Positions 1-9,264 of a DNA stretch of 64,000 nt are shown piece by piece. Source of the stretch: Bradyrhizobium sp. Ghvi. Its GTDB lineage: Bacteria > Pseudomonadota > Alphaproteobacteria > Rhizobiales > Xanthobacteraceae. Position 1 is the stretch's first letter. Every line of letters starts with the position of its first letter. The DNA lies in assembly GCF_900115265.1 (NCBI RefSeq), contig NZ_FOVU01000003.1:1-64000 (forward strand), written 5' to 3'. The translations under genes were made by a program, and so were the position numbers. Below the pieces are notes generated by a model. That model was not told the DNA's origin. It did no database searches and worked only from the letters and a program-made list of their open reading frames with translations.

Positions 1-1
1 C

Positions 2-85
2 ATTGGCCACCTCGTCAGAAGCCTTCTGCCCGGCGAATGCAGCAACTACTTCGTTAATGCCGGATACGCTTCCATCAAAAAATGA
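2..85 (+). pseudogene. C-terminal end of an IS630-family-type transposase (cut by window edge)
   Basis: The first 27 codons on the plus strand stay open up to a TGA at 83-85. They encode a tail containing LLPGECSNYFVNAGYAS. An E-C-x-N-Y-F-x-x-A-G-Y ending is, from memory of the family, typical of IS630-type transposases, whose catalytic DDE core would lie to the left of the window. It stops only 7 bases before the convergent aquaporin stop codon. Whether the element is whole cannot be seen, so it may be an intact gene cut by the edge. The call rests on one short motif. Confidence 0.5.
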
Positions 86-91
86 AACGCT

Positions 92-814
92 CTAGGCGGT
101 CTTCACGCCCGCGACGACGCCAGCGGGCTCCTCGCTGAGCCAGCGGTAGATCACTCCGCCCAGTGCGCCGCCGATCAACGGCGCGACCCAGAACAGCCAG
201 AGCTGCGACAACGCCCAGCCGCCGACGAACAGCGCGGGGCCGGTGCTGCGCGCCGGGTTTACCGACGTGTTGGTGACGGGGATGCTGACGAGATGGATCA
301 TCACCAGCGCAAGTCCGATCGCGAGCGGTGCGAAGCCTGCGGGCGCACGGCCGTGGGTCGCGCCCATGATGACGAACAGGAACATCATGGTCATCACCAC
401 CTCGGTGACGAAGCAGACGATCATGCTGTACTGGCCGGGCGAATGCGCGTCGTAGCCATTGGAGGCAAAGCCCTTGGTGACGTCGAACCCCGGGGCACCG
501 CTGGCGATCACATAGAGCAGCTCGGCGGCAACGATCGCCCCGCAGACCTGCGCGATCACGTAAGGCAGGATCTGGCTGGCAGGAAACCGTCCCCCGGCGG
601 CGAGACCGACCGTGACGGCCGGGTTCAGATGGCAGCCGGAGATATGGCCGATCGCATAGGCCATGGTGACGACGCTGAGGCCGAAAGCCAGGGACACGCC
701 GACCAGGCCGATTCCGACCTGCGGGAAGCCGGCCGCGATGACCGCGCTACCGCAGCCTGCGAATGTGAGCCAGAACGTGCCGATAGCCTCGGCGGCATAT
801 TTCTTCATGTCCAT
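92..814 (-). CDS. aqpZ: Aquaporin Z (water channel)
   Basis: Inner-membrane MIP-family channel for water. Both pore motifs are present: HLNPAVTVG in the first half and [11 protein letters not shown] in the second, with the arginine after the second NPA that forms part of the selectivity filter. The protein (about 240 residues) has six hydrophobic membrane segments and family-normal length. The start chosen is ATG at 814 (MDMKKYAAE), preceded by GGGGAGA about 7 bases upstream. The reading frame stays open to 925, but that upstream stretch is unlike any aquaporin. It is a single gene that ends against a transposase tail. Function is firm; water versus glycerol specificity is inferred from resemblance to AqpZ. 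Confidence 0.95.
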   Translation of the reverse strand: MDMKKYAAEAIGTFWLTFAGCGSAVIAAGFPQVGIGLVGVSLAFGLSVVTMAYAIGHISGCHLNPAVTVGLAAGGRFPASQILPYVIAQVCGAIVAAELLYVIASGAPGFDVTKGFASNGYDAHSPGQYSMIVCFVTEVVMTMMFLFVIMGATHGRAPAGFAPLAIGLALVMIHLVSIPVTNTSVNPARSTGPALFVGGWALSQLWLFWVAPLIGGALGGVIYRWLSEEPAGVVAGVKTA

Positions 815-1079
815 TGGGCGTCTCCCCTGATTTCCAAAAACTTCCGGATCAAAGCTCCGGGAACGGCCCCACCATTGGCGCCAAACCACCCAAATCGGGG
901 CCGTTCGAGGGCATTTTCGCCGCATTTAATGGCTGAACTTGGTCCGAAAGGCCGCGACAGCGGTGGACATCTCGGGTTTTGTCTGATACATCCGCGCCCT
1001 CAAGGTTAAGGGCTTGCGCTTTCTGCCATCCCCTTTGACTTACCAGAATTCAAATCCGATCCACTGAAGAGGATGCCGC

Positions 1080-1376
1080 GTGCAGGTTCTCGTTCGCGAT
1101 AACAATGTCGACCAAGCCCTCAAGGCGCTGAAGAAGAAGATGCAGCGCGAGGGCATTTTCCGCGAGATGAAGCTCCGCGGTCACTACGAGAAGCCCTCCG
1201 AGAAGAAGGCCCGCGAAAAGGCCGAAGCCGTGCGCCGTGCGCGCAAGCTGGCCCGCAAGAAGCTGCAGCGCGAAGGCCTGCTGCCGATGAAGCCGAAGCC
1301 GGTGTTCGGCGCCGGCCCCGGTGGCGAGCGTGGTGGGCGCAGCGGTCCGGGTGCTGGTCCGCGCGGACCGCGCTGA
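1080..1376 (+). CDS. rpsU: 30S ribosomal protein S21
   Basis: Small basic ribosomal protein needed for translation initiation in many proteobacteria. The first ~70 residues ([20 protein letters not shown] onward) match the S21 family, with the usual Kx[21 protein letters not shown] pattern. The C-terminus adds a Gly/Arg/Pro tail of about 28 residues, seen in alphaproteobacterial S21. The start is GTG at 1080, preceded by AAGAGGA at the right spacing. A strong hairpin terminator follows 33 bases after the stop, so it is probably a single-gene transcript. Confidence 0.96.
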   Translation: MQVLVRDNNVDQALKALKKKMQREGIFREMKLRGHYEKPSEKKAREKAEAVRRARKLARKKLQREGLLPMKPKPVFGAGPGGERGGRSGPGAGPRGPR

Positions 1377-1409
1377 TCTTGCCGATCGTGCAGGACTGAG
1401 TTTTCGATG

Positions 1410-1440
1410 ACGCGGGCCCCAAGCCCGCGTTATTTGTTTT
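1410..1440 (+). terminator. Rho-independent terminator of rpsU
   Basis: Perfect 8-bp stem ACGCGGGC / GCCCGCGT with a 5-base loop, followed by a T-rich tail (TATTTGTTTT), just downstream of the rpsU stop. Confidence 0.85.
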
Positions 1441-1502
1441 GTGAGCGGTGCCTTTCCGGGACGGGGCACTACAGATGCGGCACCAGCGCGAGCGAACCGT
1501 AG

Positions 1503-2153
1503 ATGGCCTCCCCTTTCCCCGAGCCCGGCTTGGTGCGGTTGCGCCGGATCTGGCGTCAGCCGTTCGCGCTGATCTTGATGGGGATCGCATTGTGCGGCTG
1601 CTCCTTCGATCTGGGCTCGCTGATGCCGGAGAAGGACAAGCCGCAAGAAGCGCCTAAGGCAGCGGCTGCACCTGATAGCGCAGTCAGTGCCGCCAACGTC
1701 ACCGAGGCCCAGACCCACACGGCACGAGCGCAGGCACTGGCCAAGTCGGGCGAGACGCAGGCGGCGCTGGACGAGTTCAATCGCGCCGTCGCGCTGGATC
1801 CCTACAACGCGCAGGCGCTTTACGGCCGCGCCCTGCTCTACCAGGGCAACAACGAGCACGACTTCGCGATCGCCGATTTCGGTGCCGCGAACGGACTCAA
1901 TCCACAGAAGGCCGAACCCCTGCTCGGCCGTGCCGTCAGCTATCTCGCCATTGGCAAGGTCAAGGAAGCCGCTGCCGATCTCGACGAGGCCTCCGAAGCC
2001 GATCCGCACAACGCCCAGGTCTGGACGACACGGGGACAGGCCTATGAACGGCTCGGCGACAAGACAAAGGCGGCGGCGTCCTACAACAAGGCCGTCGCGT
2101 TGCGGCCACGTGATGACGCCGCTCGCAGCGGTTTGGCCCGCGTCGGCGGCTGA
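1503..2153 (+). CDS. TPR-repeat lipoprotein
   Basis: Predicted exported lipoprotein of 216 residues. Residues ~17-34 form a hydrophobic signal ending in ALCGC-S, a lipobox-like site with Cys34 as the likely lipidated residue. From about residue 75 onward there are three or four tetratricopeptide helices pairs (for example AALDEFNRAVALDPYNAQALYGRALL and KAAASYNKAVALRPRDD patterns), which normally act as protein-binding scaffolds. Start ATG at 1503 lies in a stretch without a strong ribosome site, so an alternative start a few codons later is possible. Role is unknown; family resemblance is to NlpI-like TPR lipoproteins. Confidence 0.8.
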   Translation: MASPFPEPGLVRLRRIWRQPFALILMGIALCGCSFDLGSLMPEKDKPQEAPKAAAAPDSAVSAANVTEAQTHTARAQALAKSGETQAALDEFNRAVALDPYNAQALYGRALLYQGNNEHDFAIADFGAANGLNPQKAEPLLGRAVSYLAIGKVKEAAADLDEASEADPHNAQVWTTRGQAYERLGDKTKAAASYNKAVALRPRDDAARSGLARVGG

Positions 2154-2243
2154 CAAATTCCTTAAGCCTGGATCTGACGTGCCTTCTCGACGCCAACCCG
2201 CATCCACGTCGCGGGAAAACGCCCCGGGGCGGCGCAAGCCGTC

Positions 2244-3143
2244 TTAATCGGGAGTACCGCTCTTCGGCAGAACCGCGTGGAACATCGACTTCATGCCCGA
2301 CAGCATCTCGTCGGCAACATTGGTCTTCGGCCGCGGCGCGGTCGAGCTGGCATCAGCGCGGAGGTCGAGCGGCGGAGCGATCATCGGGACTGGAATATCG
2401 GCCGGCGGCGTCAGCCGATTCGGATCGTCGTTGCCGACCGACGCCGTGTAAGGCGGATTCGCCTGCGAGGCGCTACCATTCCCATAGGCCTCGGGCGCCG
2501 GCGTCGACACATTGATCGGCGGCGGCAATGGACGCACGGTCGACGGCGCCGCGGTCACGACGCGGGGGGCCTCCGGTGTCCGCGACGCTTCCTGCACCGC
2601 AGGTTCGGGCGTCCGCTCGGCGGCCTTGGTCTCGGCAGCTTTCTCGGCGGCCTTGCCCTCCGGCGACTTCCGCAGGCGCTCGATGGCGGCCCGCGCGAGA
2701 TCGTTGGCGTCGGGGGTCGCGGTCGAAGACGCAGCAGCCTGCGCCGAATTGGCCTCGACCACGGGCGCGGCAACGGGCGCCGCCGGGGTGGACTTGGCAA
2801 CCGATTTCTCATGTGCCGGGGTACGCCCGTGCGGAGCGGACTCGCCGGGAGCGACGTCAGCAGCTTTGCTCTCGGCGGGTTTCTCGGCCGCCGGCTTATC
2901 TGACGTGCTCTTCTCGGAAATGCTCTTCTCGGAGACGCCCTTGGCCTTGACGCCGGGGGCCGGGAGGTTGGCCACATCGGCGGGCTTGCCGTTCTTGCCG
3001 GCATTGGCGGGCGCCACCACCGCGGCTGGCGTATCCGCCGCCGGCTTGGCGTTGATGTAGTGATTAACGATGTAGGCCCCGATGATCGTCGCGAGCACCG
3101 AGGGGAAAATATCCATCGAGATTTTAGCGAGGTATTTCAACAT
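2244..3143 (-). CDS. Membrane-anchored Ala/Pro/Lys-rich hypothetical protein
   Basis: 299 residues. One hydrophobic segment near the N-terminus (about residues 10-30, FPSVLATIIGAYIVNHYI) should anchor it in the inner membrane. The remainder is low-complexity, rich in Ala, Pro, Lys and Glu, with short repeats of the type SEKSISEKSTSDKPAAEKP at about residues 70-95, and looks disordered. The C-terminal ~40 residues (ASSTAPRPKTNVADEMLSG onward) are more ordered. No enzymatic domain is visible. It may span the periplasm or act as a linker protein, but that is only inferred from composition. Confidence 0.72.
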   Translation of the reverse strand: MLKYLAKISMDIFPSVLATIIGAYIVNHYINAKPAADTPAAVVAPANAGKNGKPADVANLPAPGVKAKGVSEKSISEKSTSDKPAAEKPAESKAADVAPGESAPHGRTPAHEKSVAKSTPAAPVAAPVVEANSAQAAASSTATPDANDLARAAIERLRKSPEGKAAEKAAETKAAERTPEPAVQEASRTPEAPRVVTAAPSTVRPLPPPINVSTPAPEAYGNGSASQANPPYTASVGNDDPNRLTPPADIPVPMIAPPLDLRADASSTAPRPKTNVADEMLSGMKSMFHAVLPKSGTPD

Positions 3144-3236
3144 TTCTCGGCCACTCCCCGCGCGATCTGATGCGGGAACTTTGGGGCATTGTAAGGGATC
3201 AACTGCGACGGATCGATGGCAAAGTTTACACGTGCC

Positions 3237-3521
3237 TTATGGCTTCAGCTCAATCTCAAGGAACACGATCTCGGTTGAGGTTTCGTTAAGTACGTCGTGC
3301 TCGACACCGGCCTTGCGGAAGTAGGATTTCCCGGCCGCAAGCTGCGCCTTGGAACGCTCGCCGCCGGGCGCCACGATGGTCATTTCGCCGGCCACGACGG
3401 GAACGATCACGTAGTCCATCCCGTGGGTGTGGTGCCCGGTCGCGCTGCCGGGGGCGAGCCGCCATTCGGTCACCCGGACCTCTTCGTTGTCGACCTGGAC
3501 CTCGGACCTGGCGGCAAGCAT
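3237..3521 (-). CDS. Small cupin-domain protein
   Basis: About 94 residues forming a single cupin barrel. The first cupin motif is visible as GHHTHGMDYVIVPVVAGEM (metal-binding histidines), and the second as the AGVEHDVLNET region with a further His. The start at 3521 (MLAARSEVQV) is chosen because it has GAGG upstream and avoids overlap with the antiporter gene, which ends 25 bases before; an upstream in-frame ATG at 3581 would overlap it. The two genes are probably co-transcribed. Substrate is unknown; single-domain cupins often bind metal or small ligands. Confidence 0.85.
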   Translation of the reverse strand: MLAARSEVQVDNEEVRVTEWRLAPGSATGHHTHGMDYVIVPVVAGEMTIVAPGGERSKAQLAAGKSYFRKAGVEHDVLNETSTEIVFLEIELKP

Positions 3522-3546
3522 CTGGAACCTCGTTCGGGGAAGCGGT

Positions 3547-4644
3547 TCAGGGCACGAACACCATGAACGTGTAGACGGCAAATAACACCATATGGACCAG
3601 CCCGAACAGCACGTTGGTCCTGCCCGTGCCGAAGGTCAGCATGCTCAGCAAGAATGTCAGCGCCAGCAGCGCCGTGTTCTGCGGATTGAGGCCCAGCACC
3701 AGCGGCTGCTCGATCACATAGGTGGCGAGCCCGACTGCCGGGATGGTCAGGCCGATGGTGGCCAGCGAGGACCCGAGCGCCAGGTTGATGCTCTTCTGCA
3801 GGTCGTTCTTGCGGGCCGCCGCAATCGCGGAAACGCCCTCCGGCATCAGGATCAGGAGCGCGACCAGGAGGCCCGCGAACGCCGGCGGCGCGCCGATCCT
3901 GTCGGCGACGGCATCCACCACCAGCGAGAACTTCTTGGCGAGGAGGACGACGGCCAGAAGCGAGATCAGGAGCAGCGCGATGCTCAGGGCCAGCATCGTG
4001 CTCGACAGACGGGCTCCGCCGCTCTCGCCCTTCGCCCGTTCGTGAACGAAATAGTCCTTGTGCAGGACCATCTGGGTGTAAAGGAACACGCCATAGAGCA
4101 CGATGGTCACGAGGTCGACGAAGCCCAGTTGGAGTGTCGAATAGACCGGCCCCGGCGTCGACAGCGTGTAGTTGGGCATGATCAACGTCAGCGTCGCGAG
4201 CGCAATCAGCACGCTGAGGTAGACGTTGGCGCCGGAGACCTGAAAACCCTGCTCGCGGTAGCGAAGTCCGCCGATGAAGACGCAGAGGCCGACCAGGCCG
4301 TTGCAGACGATCATCACCACCGCGAAGACCGTGTCGCGCGCAAGCGTCGGCGCGGGCTTGTCGCCCAGCATGATCGTGGTGATCAGCGCGACCTCGATGA
4401 TGGTCACCGCGAGCGTGAGCAGCAGCGTCCCATAGGGCTCACCGATCCGCTCCGCGATCACCTCTGAATGATGCACGGCCGCGAACACGGTGCCGAACAG
4501 GATGACCAGCAGGACGATTGCGAACAGGCCGCCGCGGGCCGACAGGGTGAAGCTGTAGCCGCTCACGGCAACGATGAGGAACAGCAGCACCGCCAGGGCA
4601 GGGAAGATCCAGGACGACCGCGGCATCGGTCCGTGCGCACTCAT
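3547..4644 (-). CDS. chaA: Calcium/proton antiporter (ChaA/CaCA family)
   Basis: 365-residue inner-membrane protein with about 11 hydrophobic segments. It carries the two inverted alpha-repeat motifs of the Ca2+:cation antiporter family: GEPYGTLLLTLAVTIIEVA around residues 68-86 and MPEGVSAIAAARKNDLQKS around 268-286, each holding the acidic residue used for cation exchange. Expected to export Ca2+ (and possibly Na+ or K+) in exchange for protons. It precedes the cupin gene by 25 bases on the same strand. Ion specificity cannot be read from sequence. Confidence 0.9.
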   Translation of the reverse strand: MSAHGPMPRSSWIFPALAVLLFLIVAVSGYSFTLSARGGLFAIVLLVILFGTVFAAVHHSEVIAERIGEPYGTLLLTLAVTIIEVALITTIMLGDKPAPTLARDTVFAVVMIVCNGLVGLCVFIGGLRYREQGFQVSGANVYLSVLIALATLTLIMPNYTLSTPGPVYSTLQLGFVDLVTIVLYGVFLYTQMVLHKDYFVHERAKGESGGARLSSTMLALSIALLLISLLAVVLLAKKFSLVVDAVADRIGAPPAFAGLLVALLILMPEGVSAIAAARKNDLQKSINLALGSSLATIGLTIPAVGLATYVIEQPLVLGLNPQNTALLALTFLLSMLTFGTGRTNVLFGLVHMVLFAVYTFMVFVP

Positions 4645-4704
4645 GCAGGCGAATCCCTCATTAGACAGACTGATTATGCGCGAGAAGATCGCGCCCGTCA
4701 GCCC

Positions 4705-5505
4705 TCAGGGTTCGTTGATGAAACCTCGCGCAATCTCCAGGGCGCCGAAATTGTCGAGATCTTCGTGCCCTCCTCCAGGAAGCCGGACCAGCTGCTTCGG
4801 CTCGTGTGCGAGTGCAAACAGGCGCTCGCCGAATGCGATGGGAATCGCCTGATCGTCGGTGCCGTGCATGATCAAAAGTGGCACGGTCACGCGCGCGATG
4901 CGTTCGTCTGAGTGAAATTGGTCGCGCATCAAGAGGCGGATCGGGATGAAGCGGAAGAGCGAGGCCGCGACGTCCACTGTCGACGTATAGGGCGCCTCCA
5001 GAATCAATTTGCCGACCGGGCGCTCGGAAGCGACAGCGACTGCAACGCCGGTCCCGAGCGAGAAACCCCAGGCAACAATGCGCCTTGCTTCGTACCGTTC
5101 TGTAGCGAAGGCGTAGGCCGCTGCGGCGTCCAGCAACAGACCCCGCTCGCTCGGTGCGCCCGTCGAGCCGGCATAGCCGCGATAGGACAACGCAACGAGA
5201 CCGGTGCCGTCGGCCGTGATGCCCTTGAAGCGGCTGACTCGTCCCGCGAGGAAATCGCCGTTGCCATGAAAGAACAGCACCACGGCATGGCCGGGTTTGG
5301 GCGGTACGTGCCAGACGATGACCCTTTCGCCATCGGACGTGGTCAGCACCTGCTCCTGAGCCTGCGGAAATCCTGCGGCGGCAGGCGCGGTGCGCTCGAT
5401 GGTCGGAATCGGAAACAGCAGGGTGCGCTGTTTCGCGAACAGCAGGACGAGCCCGGCGCAATAACTGCCCGCGAGGACGATGGCGATCCATTTGAGGAAT
5501 GTCAT
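4705..5505 (-). CDS. Alpha/beta hydrolase with N-terminal membrane segment
   Basis: 266 residues. The N-terminus (MTFLKWIAIVLAGSYCAGLV) is a signal anchor or uncleaved signal. The hydrolase core shows the oxyanion region FFHGNGDF, the nucleophile elbow WGFSLGTGVA (Ser), the acid in HGTDDQAIP (Asp) and the base in GGGHED (His), so the catalytic triad is complete. It resembles the BEM46/FrsA-like group of serine hydrolases. Start ATG 5505 has GGAGG 8 bases upstream. It lies 65 bases after pntB on the same strand, separated by a strong hairpin, so may be a separate transcript. Substrate unknown. Confidence 0.9.
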   Translation of the reverse strand: MTFLKWIAIVLAGSYCAGLVLLFAKQRTLLFPIPTIERTAPAAAGFPQAQEQVLTTSDGERVIVWHVPPKPGHAVVLFFHGNGDFLAGRVSRFKGITADGTGLVALSYRGYAGSTGAPSERGLLLDAAAAYAFATERYEARRIVAWGFSLGTGVAVAVASERPVGKLILEAPYTSTVDVAASLFRFIPIRLLMRDQFHSDERIARVTVPLLIMHGTDDQAIPIAFGERLFALAHEPKQLVRLPGGGHEDLDNFGALEIARGFINEP

Positions 5506-5525
5506 CGCTGGCCTCCGCGGCAGGC

Positions 5526-5550
5526 GCACGCCGCCGCAGCGGCGGCGTGC
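5526..5550. repeat. Perfect 12-bp GC inverted repeat between pntB and hydrolase
   Basis: GCACGCCGCCGC, one base, then its exact reverse complement. It sits between the pntB stop and the hydrolase ribosome site. It has no T-run, so it could be an mRNA-stabilising or attenuating stem rather than a classical terminator. Confidence 0.6.
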
Positions 5551-5570
5551 AAGTCGACGCACGGCTCGCG

Positions 5571-6968
5571 TTACATCGCCTTGACGATGTTCTCGGTGAC
5601 CTTCTTGGCGTCGCCGAGCAGCATCATGGTGTTGTCGCGGTAGAACAGCGGATTGTCGATACCGGCGTAACCCGACGCCAGCGAGCGCTTGATGAACATC
5701 ACGGTGCCGGCCTTCCAGACCTGGAGCACGGGCATGCCGTAGATCGGCGAGGTCTTGTCCTCTTCGGCGGCGGGGTTGGTGACGTCGTTGGCGCCGATCA
5801 CGAAGGCGATGTCGGCCTGCGCGAACTCGGAGTTGATATCTTCGAGTTCGAACACCTCGTCATAGGGCACGTTGGCTTCGGCGAGCAGCACATTCATGTG
5901 GCCGGGCATGCGGCCCGCGACCGGGTGAATGGCATACTTCACCTCGACGCCTTCCTTCTTCAGCATGTCGGCCATTTCGCGTAGCGCGTGCTGGGCCTGC
6001 GCCACCGCCATGCCGTAGCCGGGCACGATGATGACCTTGGAGGCGTTCTTCATGATGAAGGCCGCATCGTCCGCCGAGCCGAGCTTGGCGGGCTTCTGCT
6101 CGCCTGTCGCCCCGCCGGCCGCAGCCGTTTCGCCACCGAAGCCGCCGAGGATGACCGAGATGAAGGACCGGTTCATCGCGTGGCACATGATGTAGGACAG
6201 GATCGCGCCGGAGGAGCCGACCAGCGCGCCGGTGATGATCAGCGCCGAGTTGCCGAGCGTGAAGCCGATGCCGGCCGCGGCCCAACCGGAGTAGGAGTTC
6301 AGCATCGAGATCACGACCGGCATGTCGGCGCCGCCGATCGGGATGATCATGAGCACGCCGAGCGCCAGCGCCAGGATGACGTTGAGCCAGAAGAACACCG
6401 GGCTGCCGGTAACGACGAGCCCGACGATACAGGCGACCAGCGCCACCGCGAGCACGACGTTGATCACGTGGCGAGCCGGCAGGATGATCGGAGCGCCGCT
6501 CATGCGTGCGGAGAGTTTCAGGAACGCGATCACCGAACCGGTGAAGGTCAGCGCGCCGATCGCGACGCCGAGCGACATTTCGACCAGGCTCTGGGTGTGG
6601 ATGTTGCCGGGAGTACCGATGTCGAAGGCTTCGGGCGCATAGAATGCACCCGCCGCAACGAGCACCGCGGCCATGCCGACCAGCGAGTGGAAGGCTGCGA
6701 CGAGTTCCGGCATCGACGTCATCGGCACGCGGCGGGCGATGACCGCACCGATGGCAGCGCCAATGGCGATGCCGACAATCACCAGCACCCAGGCGAGACC
6801 ATCCGCGGGCGGATGGTTGGCCAGCGTGGTGGCGACGGCAATCGCCATGCCGATCATGCCGAGCAGATTGCCCTGGCGCGACGACGCCGGGCTCGAAAGT
6901 CCGCGCAGCGACAGGATGAACAGCACCCCCGCCACGAGATACAAGAATGCAGAGAGATTAGCGCTCAT
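5571..6968 (-). CDS. pntB: NAD(P) transhydrogenase subunit beta
   Basis: 465 residues. The first ~260 residues are membrane-spanning (at least eight hydrophobic helices) and form part of the proton channel; the last ~180 residues are the NADP(H)-binding domain III, with VPGYGMAVAQAQHA (nucleotide-binding loop), HPVAGRMPGHMNVLLAEANV and IGANDVTNPAA near the end, all hallmarks of PntB. With PntAA and PntAB it couples proton entry to hydride transfer from NADH to NADP+, supplying NADPH. Last gene of the pnt operon. Confidence 0.98.
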   Translation of the reverse strand: MSANLSAFLYLVAGVLFILSLRGLSSPASSRQGNLLGMIGMAIAVATTLANHPPADGLAWVLVIVGIAIGAAIGAVIARRVPMTSMPELVAAFHSLVGMAAVLVAAGAFYAPEAFDIGTPGNIHTQSLVEMSLGVAIGALTFTGSVIAFLKLSARMSGAPIILPARHVINVVLAVALVACIVGLVVTGSPVFFWLNVILALALGVLMIIPIGGADMPVVISMLNSYSGWAAAGIGFTLGNSALIITGALVGSSGAILSYIMCHAMNRSFISVILGGFGGETAAAGGATGEQKPAKLGSADDAAFIMKNASKVIIVPGYGMAVAQAQHALREMADMLKKEGVEVKYAIHPVAGRMPGHMNVLLAEANVPYDEVFELEDINSEFAQADIAFVIGANDVTNPAAEEDKTSPIYGMPVLQVWKAGTVMFIKRSLASGYAGIDNPLFYRDNTMMLLGDAKKVTENIVKAM

Positions 6969-7007
6969 CTCAGGTCCCCATTGATCCCATCAGCCCGAGG
7001 TGGCCGC

Positions 7008-7325
7008 TCACTTCGACTTCTTCTTGTACATCGCCAGCATGCGCTGGGTGACAAGGAAGCCGCCGAAGATGTTGATGCAGGCAAAAATCAGCGCGACGAA
7101 ACCGAAGGCGCGCGCCCAACCCGAACCGCTCGATACGTTGGCGACGCCGCCGGCAAGCAGCGCGCCGACCACGATCACCGAGGAGATCGCGTTGGTGACG
7201 CTCATCAGCGGCGTGTGCAGGGCCGGGGTCACCGACCACACCACGAAATAGCCGACGAAGACGGCGAGGACGAAGATCGACAGCCGGAAGATGAAGGGGT
7301 CGACGACCTGTGCAGCATGCTCCAT
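7008..7325 (-). CDS. pntAB: NAD(P) transhydrogenase subunit alpha part 2
   Basis: 105-residue membrane protein corresponding to the membrane helices at the C-terminal end of E. coli PntA. It contains three to four hydrophobic helices and the conserved stretch [20 protein letters not shown]. Start ATG 7325 (MEHAAQVV) is preceded by AAGGAGA. A split alpha subunit is usual in alphaproteobacteria. It lies between pntAA (12 bases) and pntB (39 bases), so the three genes form one operon. Confidence 0.96.
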   Translation of the reverse strand: MEHAAQVVDPFIFRLSIFVLAVFVGYFVVWSVTPALHTPLMSVTNAISSVIVVGALLAGGVANVSSGSGWARAFGFVALIFACINIFGGFLVTQRMLAMYKKKSK

Positions 7326-7336
7326 GACGGGTCTCC

Positions 7337-8464
7337 TTAAACCTTCGGCTGGAAGTTCGGGTGGATGACCGCGCCGTCCTTGGTCAGCGCAGTGGCCTTG
7401 ACGAGTTCGTCGTCCCAATTGACGGCGAGCTTTTTCTCCTTCTTGTCGACCATCGTCTCGATGAAGGAGAACAGATTGCGTGCGTAGAGGCTTGAGGCCG
7501 ACGCCGCGACGCGACCGGCGACGTTGGTGTAGCCGACGATCTTGATGCCATCGAGATCGACGACCTCGCCGGCCGTGGCGCCCTCGACATTGCCGCCGCG
7601 CTCGACGGCGAGATCGACCAGCACCGAGCCGGGCTTCATCGACTTGACCATCTCGGCACTGACGAGCTTCGGCGCCGGACGGCCCGGGATCAGCGCGGTG
7701 GTGATCACGATGTCCTGCTTCTTGATGTGCTCGGCGGTGAGGGCGGCCTGCTTGGCCTGATACTCTTTCGACATTTCCTTGGCGTAGCCGCCAGCGGTCT
7801 GCGCGTTCTTGAACTCCTCGTCCTCGACGGCGAGGAATTTCGCACCGAGCGATTCGACCTGCTCCTTGGTGGCAGGGCGAACGTCGGTCGCGGTCACAAC
7901 GGCGCCGAGGCGGCGCGCGGTCGCGATCGCCTGCAGGCCGGCAACGCCGACGCCCATCACGAACACTTTTGCGGCTGGAACGGTACCGGCGGCCGTCATC
8001 ATCATCGGAAAGGCGCGGCCGAAAGCCTCGGCGCCCTCGATCACGGCGCGATAGCCGGCGAGATTGGCCTGCGAAGACAGCACGTCCATCACCTGCGCAC
8101 GGGTGATGCGCGGCATCAATTCCATTGCGAAGGCGGAGACGCCGGCGTCAGCCATCGCCTTCAGCGCGGCCTCGTTGCCATAGGGATCCATGATCGCGAT
8201 GACGAGCGCGCCGCGCCTGTATTGCGAGAGCTCGGAGGCTTCGGGACGCTTTACCTTGATGATGATATCGGCATCTTTGAGCGCATCGGCGCTGACGGTG
8301 GCGCCCACGGCGGTGAATTCGGAATCCGGCAGGCCCGACTTGATGCCCGCGCCGGGCTCGACCGCGATCTCGGCGCCGAGCGCCTTAAACTTCTTCACCG
8401 TATCGGGCGAAGCCGCGACCCGCGGCTCAGACGGATCGATTTCCTTGGCAACGGCGATCTTCAT
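7337..8464 (-). CDS. pntAA: NAD(P) transhydrogenase subunit alpha part 1
   Basis: 375-residue soluble NAD(H)-binding domain I, related to alanine dehydrogenase. N-terminus [20 protein letters not shown] and the nucleotide fold [21 protein letters not shown] followed by an acidic residue region (VTATDVRP) are characteristic. Start ATG 8464 has GGAGG in front. It is the first gene of pntAA-pntAB-pntB and should dock on the membrane part to pass hydride to NADP+ in PntB. Confidence 0.97.
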   Translation of the reverse strand: MKIAVAKEIDPSEPRVAASPDTVKKFKALGAEIAVEPGAGIKSGLPDSEFTAVGATVSADALKDADIIIKVKRPEASELSQYRRGALVIAIMDPYGNEAALKAMADAGVSAFAMELMPRITRAQVMDVLSSQANLAGYRAVIEGAEAFGRAFPMMMTAAGTVPAAKVFVMGVGVAGLQAIATARRLGAVVTATDVRPATKEQVESLGAKFLAVEDEEFKNAQTAGGYAKEMSKEYQAKQAALTAEHIKKQDIVITTALIPGRPAPKLVSAEMVKSMKPGSVLVDLAVERGGNVEGATAGEVVDLDGIKIVGYTNVAGRVAASASSLYARNLFSFIETMVDKKEKKLAVNWDDELVKATALTKDGAVIHPNFQPKV

Positions 8465-8606
8465 AGGTCCTCCGGCGGCGCGGGACAGCGCGCGCACAAA
8501 AAAATAGCGTTACTCCCGCAGCGTTGCTTACCGGCTTTGCCACCGGCTTGTTTGCAAATTTTGTGGGCAGCTGCCGCCGCAAGCGTGGGCAGCTGCCAAA
8601 GTCGAT

Positions 8607-8759
8607 TTAGGTGAGGAAGATCGCCATCAGAATCACGATCAGGGCGACCGACGCGGTGCCGTACTTCACCAGCTTGATGAAACCCTCGTAGGTCTGCTCG
8701 TGCGCAACGTAGTCGTTGCCGTCGGCGGTGCTGTACGCAACTTCGCTATGATCTGCCAT
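8607..8759 (-). CDS. aa3-type cytochrome c oxidase subunit IV
   Basis: 50-residue protein: a polar N-terminus (MADHSEVAYSTADGNDY) followed by one membrane helix at the C-terminus (ASVALIVILMAIFLT). The H-x-x-T-Y-x-x-F pattern before the helix is typical of the small bacterial aa3 oxidase subunit IV family. Start ATG 8759. It sits alone, in front of the pnt operon on the same strand with 142 bases between, and away from the oxidase subunit genes, as is common in this group. Confidence 0.9.
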   Translation of the reverse strand: MADHSEVAYSTADGNDYVAHEQTYEGFIKLVKYGTASVALIVILMAIFLT

Positions 8760-8855
8760 GGATGTCCCCAGTCGAAAGTCGAATTCTTCGGCTGGGATAC
8801 CGCAAAGCTTTGAGCAGGGCAACGGCACGGGAGCGTGGTTTTCCCGCAAATCAGG

Positions 8856-9251
8856 TCATTTGGAATCCAGATTATCGCGGATCCAGCGGACGAGGTTCGG
8901 CTCGCTGACTTCGCCGGCGGCGAGGGAGAGGATGATGGTTGTCGCTTCCGCGGGATCGGGACTGAAAGCCACGCCATTCTTGCGCAGAAACACCATCATC
9001 GCCATGAAGGAGAGGCGCTTGTTTCCGTCGACGAATGCGTGGTTTTTTGCCAGGCCGAATGCATATGCTGCGGCGAGTTCGTCCATCGCCGCTTGTTCAT
9101 AGCGCCATTTATTGATCGGTCGCTCGAGGGCCGAGCGCAGCATGCCTTCGTCTCGCAGCCCTGCCGCGCCGCCAAAGCGCCGAAGTTGGCGGCTGTGGAT
9201 TGCGACCGCCTGCTCGTAGGTGATCCACAGCGGCTCCTGGGGATCGCTCAT
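8856..9251 (-). CDS. doc: Doc-type (death-on-curing) toxin, Fic fold
   Basis: 131 residues. The core motif HAFVDGNKR at about residues 71-79 matches the Fic/Doc motif HxFx(D/E)GNKR; Doc proteins phosphorylate elongation factor EF-Tu and stop translation. Upstream helices (ITYEQAVAIHSRQLRRFGG, GLRDEGMLRSALERP) match Doc. Start ATG 9251 is preferred over an in-frame TTG at 9275. It begins 13 bases after the stop of an AbrB-like antitoxin gene, and the two form a toxin-antitoxin operon controlled from the palindrome at 9496-9533. Confidence 0.93.
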   Translation of the reverse strand: MSDPQEPLWITYEQAVAIHSRQLRRFGGAAGLRDEGMLRSALERPINKWRYEQAAMDELAAAYAFGLAKNHAFVDGNKRLSFMAMMVFLRKNGVAFSPDPAEATTIILSLAAGEVSEPNLVRWIRDNLDSK

Positions 9252-9264
9252 CTCTGCAGCAAAC

